Assembly: GCA_016203265.1 (NCBI GenBank)
Contig: JACQNB010000002.1
Coordinates: forward strand, 1-6,540
Direction of reading: 5' to 3'
DNA from: Candidatus Woesearchaeota archaeon
GTDB lineage: Archaea; Nanobdellota; Nanobdellia; Woesearchaeales; ARS49
DNA: 6,540 nt
Below the pieces are notes generated by a model that saw only the letters and a list, made by a program, of their open reading frames with translations, was not told the origin of the DNA and made no database searches. Made by a program: the position numbers and the translations under genes. This document shows positions 4,364 to 6,540 of the stretch, piece by piece (the stretch's first letter is position 1; every line of letters starts with the position of its first letter).

Positions 4364-6540
4364 TTACGTCACCGTACATCCGCTGTTCTGGATGATCTGG
4401 AACATCGTGGCGTTTATAACCTGCAGCTGGACAAAGTCACCTGCGTCATTGCATTCGATTGCGGTATTTCCCAAGTCCGCACTACCATTCTGGATCACAT
4501 CTGAACCAGCTCGCACGATGTCTACGTTATCGCCTCCATCTACACTCACGTAGATCGAGATGAGCATCCCCTGGTTTCCGGATGCTGCGGGTAGGGTGAT
4601 TGTTTCATCGGATGCGTCCGCTCCGGTCGTCACACTAACGACGCCATCGTTTTCATCCATCGTGAGGTTCGTATTTGCGGCCAGTGTTTGTGAGTTGATT
4701 TGCACACCACCACCGAAGAATCTCCCCCCCGCGCTCATGTCGAAGTCCACGCCAGCGGTGGTTGCGACGTTTGCCCCTGTCGCCATGAGGACGAGGTTGC
4801 CGCCCGTCGTAGTGATTTGTTGATTCCCAGCAGCACTCATCGCAAAACTAATCCCGCGTGTACTAGAGGAGTCGAACATGATGATCGTCTCCGCTGCAGA
4901 CGAATACATGAACGGTGCAGTGGACGCTGTACCGAACTGGATGCTGTGTTGGGAAGCAGTACCGCCGAGCACGAGCGCACGAGATCTCATTCCTGCAATG
5001 GGTGTAGCTCCCGTCAACGTCATTGCAGAAACAAGACTATCTCCAACACCACCGTTTATCGTCACACTGCTCATGTTGATGAGCGCGCCGGTGTACGTGA
5101 ATGTTCCCGAACCTGGCTCGGTCAGTGTGAAGTTCGGGAAGAGACTGAGGTCGGCAGTGGACTCCCCGGGTGCTCCGGTGAAGCTGCCGCTTCGAGTGAT
5201 GTCCACGAACCCAAGGCCGTTGAAGTACAAGGTGCCGGAATGGGTGAGCGTCATGATCCTCCCGGTCGAGGTTGTTCCATCCGTCACCGTGATGAGATCG
5301 GTCGTTCGTGCCGCAGCTCCTGCGGTCATTACGATAAGCTGCCCCACTGTTGATGTATCACCAAGAGCGAGGTTGATCATGTCGCCTTCGTATGCGATTC
5401 CCGAACCGATGGCGGCGTTGACCAGATCGCCGGTATAGAGCCCCGTGACGTCAATGTCGAACAATGGATTAGCCATTGCTCCTGTCTGTGTCACGTTAAT
5501 ATCGAAGAGCGTCCCACCGGCTGCGCCCCCGACAGTTCCGTTACCCGTAACAGTGATTAGGGGAACTGTTCTAGCGCCACCCGCGTTGGTGAACACGATG
5601 CCAGTCGAAAAGCTGTTCTGGTTGAGGGATAGGTTTCCACCACCAAAGGTCGTTATTGATTGATCCCCTGCGGCAGTAAGGTCAAAGGATAACCCGCGAG
5701 TATTCGTTGCATCGGTAAACTCGATGCTGTTTGCCGCCGCACTGTAGATAGTAGGACTGCTACCTAAACGGATGGCATTGTTCCTTCCCGTTCCAGCGAT
5801 GTCGAGCGCCAATGTCGTGGTTGCAGTTGCCGTCTGTGATTGGATGCGGATCCCCGTAGCATACGTTCCACTGATGGACTGATTCGCAATGTCAATCCCG
5901 AAGGCATTGGTGATCGTCCCTCCGGTTGGGGCAAGGATATTGATGACGGAGTTAGTCGTCACCGATTCTCCCGCCCCCACTACTGACGCAAGCGTGAGGT
6001 TCGACATTGCGATGAGTACGGTATCGTCTACGTTCGCTTTGGTCGTCGTGATCCGCAATCCCTCCAATCCAAATCCTCCCGCATCCGAATTCGCACCATT
6101 CTGTGTCACGCTGATGTTCAGACCACGATGGTTCTGATTTTCCGATGCCCATGTTGGGCTGATTTGTACTGCACTATGCGTTGCGGCTGGTGTAAACGTG
6201 GAGTTTTGAAGCCGGATGCTCCCTACCGTTGAGGAGGCAGTCAGAATATCCGTCGTGCCCAACCCTGTCGGGAGGTTGATATCAATGCCTTCAGATGTAG
6301 CCGCATTGATGATACGAACATTATCCGCACCGGTCGCCAATATATTTGCGCTTCCACCAAGTTGAACGGCATTGCTATTCCCCGTCCCCTGAATCCGAAT
6401 TGCTCGTGATTCCGTTACCGATGCTGTCTGACTTTGAATGTCGAGCGCATACGAGTTTGTCACGCTCGCACCGTTTCCGAAGTTGCCGAGCTGAATACCG
6501 GTGTTGGTTGTGATGGTCCCCGAATTGTATCCGTTGATGG
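4364..6540 (-). CDS. Large beta-repeat structural protein, fibre or decoration type (5' end outside the window)
   Basis: 724 residues are visible, and the frame is open to the right edge (first full codon at 6538), so the true start lies beyond it. An in-frame GTG at 6463 is not a convincing start because the repeat pattern continues upstream of it (GTITTNTGIQLGNFG). The protein is rich in Gly, Thr, Ser, Ala, Asn and Ile, nearly free of Cys, and built from short beta-strand turns. At least three copies of a module of about 55-65 residues are seen (visible residues about 47-98, 245-305 and 522-585). Between them are solenoid-like strands such as LFDINVTQTG, PLFDIDVTGLYTG and DLITVTDGTT. A separate C-terminal domain (about 630-724) starts DGVVSVTTGADASDETITLP and ends in QIIQNSGCTVT, and resembles the capping domains at the tips of phage fibre-like proteins. 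No signal peptide, enzyme motif or chaperone protease is visible. Placement ahead of the connector genes suggests a virion protein, perhaps a capsid fibre or decoration; a tail fibre or an adhesin is an alternative. Confidence 0.78.
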   Translation of the reverse strand, partial: INGYNSGTITTNTGIQLGNFGNGASVTNSYALDIQSQTASVTESRAIRIQGTGNSNAVQLGGSANILATGADNVRIINAATSEGIDINLPTGLGTTDILTASSTVGSIRLQNSTFTPAATHSAVQISPTWASENQNHRGLNISVTQNGANSDAGGFGLEGLRITTTKANVDDTVLIAMSNLTLASVVGAGESVTTNSVINILAPTGGTITNAFGIDIANQSISGTYATGIRIQSQTATATTTLALDIAGTGRNNAIRLGSSPTIYSAAANSIEFTDATNTRGLSFDLTAAGDQSITTFGGGNLSLNQNSFSTGIVFTNAGGARTVPLITVTGNGTVGGAAGGTLFDINVTQTGAMANPLFDIDVTGLYTGDLVNAAIGSGIAYEGDMINLALGDTSTVGQLIVMTAGAAARTTDLITVTDGTTSTGRIMTLTHSGTLYFNGLGFVDITRSGSFTGAPGESTADLSLFPNFTLTEPGSGTFTYTGALINMSSVTINGGVGDSLVSAMTLTGATPIAGMRSRALVLGGTASQHSIQFGTASTAPFMYSSAAETIIMFDSSSTRGISFAMSAAGNQQITTTGGNLVLMATGANVATTAGVDFDMSAGGRFFGGGVQINSQTLAANTNLTMDENDGVVSVTTGADASDETITLPAASGNQGMLISIYVSVDGGDNVDIVRAGSDVIQNGSADLGNTAIECNDAGDFVQLQVINATMFQIIQNSGCTVT
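4784..4975 (-). repeat. Repeat module C of the large structural protein
   Basis: Encodes LVLGGTASQHSIQFGTAS, then TIIMFDSSSTRGISFAMSAA and GNQQITTTGGNLVLM. It is the partner of module B: the protein blocks are conserved, but the DNA has drifted, so the duplication is old. Confidence 0.68.
5624..5806 (-). repeat. Repeat module B of the large structural protein
   Basis: Encodes LDIAGTGRNNAIRLGSSP, then SIEFTDATNTRGLSFDLTAA and GDQSITTFGGGNLSL. It is the clearest copy and matches module C over the TRG(L/I)SF, AAG(D/N)Q and ITT..GGNL blocks. Confidence 0.68.
6245..6400 (-). repeat. Repeat module A of the large structural protein (divergent)
   Basis: Encodes IRIQGTGNSNAVQLGG followed by NVRIINAATSEGIDINLPTG. 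It aligns with modules B and C by the GTG.xN-A-(V/I)-x-L-G core, a variable strand, an A(T)-(T/S)-x-G-(I/L) turn and a closing strand. It is the most diverged copy. Confidence 0.55.

Noticed and set aside
4724..4730. Seven-C run (seven G on the coding strand) as a frameshift or sequencing error in the repeat protein
   Set aside because: The frame continues intact on both sides into a coherent C-terminal domain, so there is no sign of disruption or of a second useful frame.
4700..5438. Plus-strand open frames of 186-217 codons opposite the repeat protein
   Set aside because: They arise from the biased, repeat-rich composition of the minus-strand gene; one is rich in Cys/Arg/His and the other in Pro/Val, with no recognisable domain.

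Overview
The window is a piece of a tailed-phage genome (free phage or prophage). It holds the neck and front tail part of the virion module. Every supportable gene is on the minus strand, so transcription runs from high to low coordinates. The genes are packed with 1-39 bp gaps or short overlaps, as in one long operon, and there is no gene-free stretch over 300 bases. TAA, TAG and TGA are all used as stops, so the standard bacterial code fits. Strong Shine-Dalgarno sequences (GAGGAGG type) precede two genes; most others rely on stop-to-start coupling.

In the order of transcription: (1) 6540-4364 is the 3' part of a very long, beta-rich, repeat-built structural protein (fibre or decoration type), open at its 5' end. 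(2) 4359-3571 holds three small genes: a single-membrane-segment holin-like protein, a 63-residue helical protein of unknown function, and a membrane-anchored 103-residue protein. A 9-bp GC hairpin lies between the last two. (3) 3569-1724 is the connector set: gp6-like head-tail connector, head-tail adaptor, HK97 gp10-like protein and a tail-terminator-type protein. (4) 1719-1 is the tail set: tail tube protein, tail assembly chaperone (lambda gpG-like), a short overlapping second chaperone reading frame (lambda T-like) reached through a nine-A slippery run, and the first 86 residues of the tape measure protein.

The gene order connector, adaptor, gp10, terminator, tube, G/GT, tape measure, with no sheath gene, indicates a siphovirus-type long non-contractile tail. 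The chaperone pair would coat the tape measure while tube subunits polymerise around it. The terminator caps the tube, and the adaptor and connector join it to the portal.

The host cannot be read from the window. The repeat style of the large protein (modules with GTG.NNAI.LG and TRG.SF..TAAG.Q.ITT.GGN motifs) resembles, from memory, large beta-repeat proteins of Patescibacteria (CPR) assemblies. A CPR-associated phage is therefore possible, but that is inference.

Most notable points: the likely programmed frameshift with a short second ORF that ordinary gene calling would miss; the repeat protein and two membrane proteins placed just ahead of the connector genes; and two strong inverted repeats.
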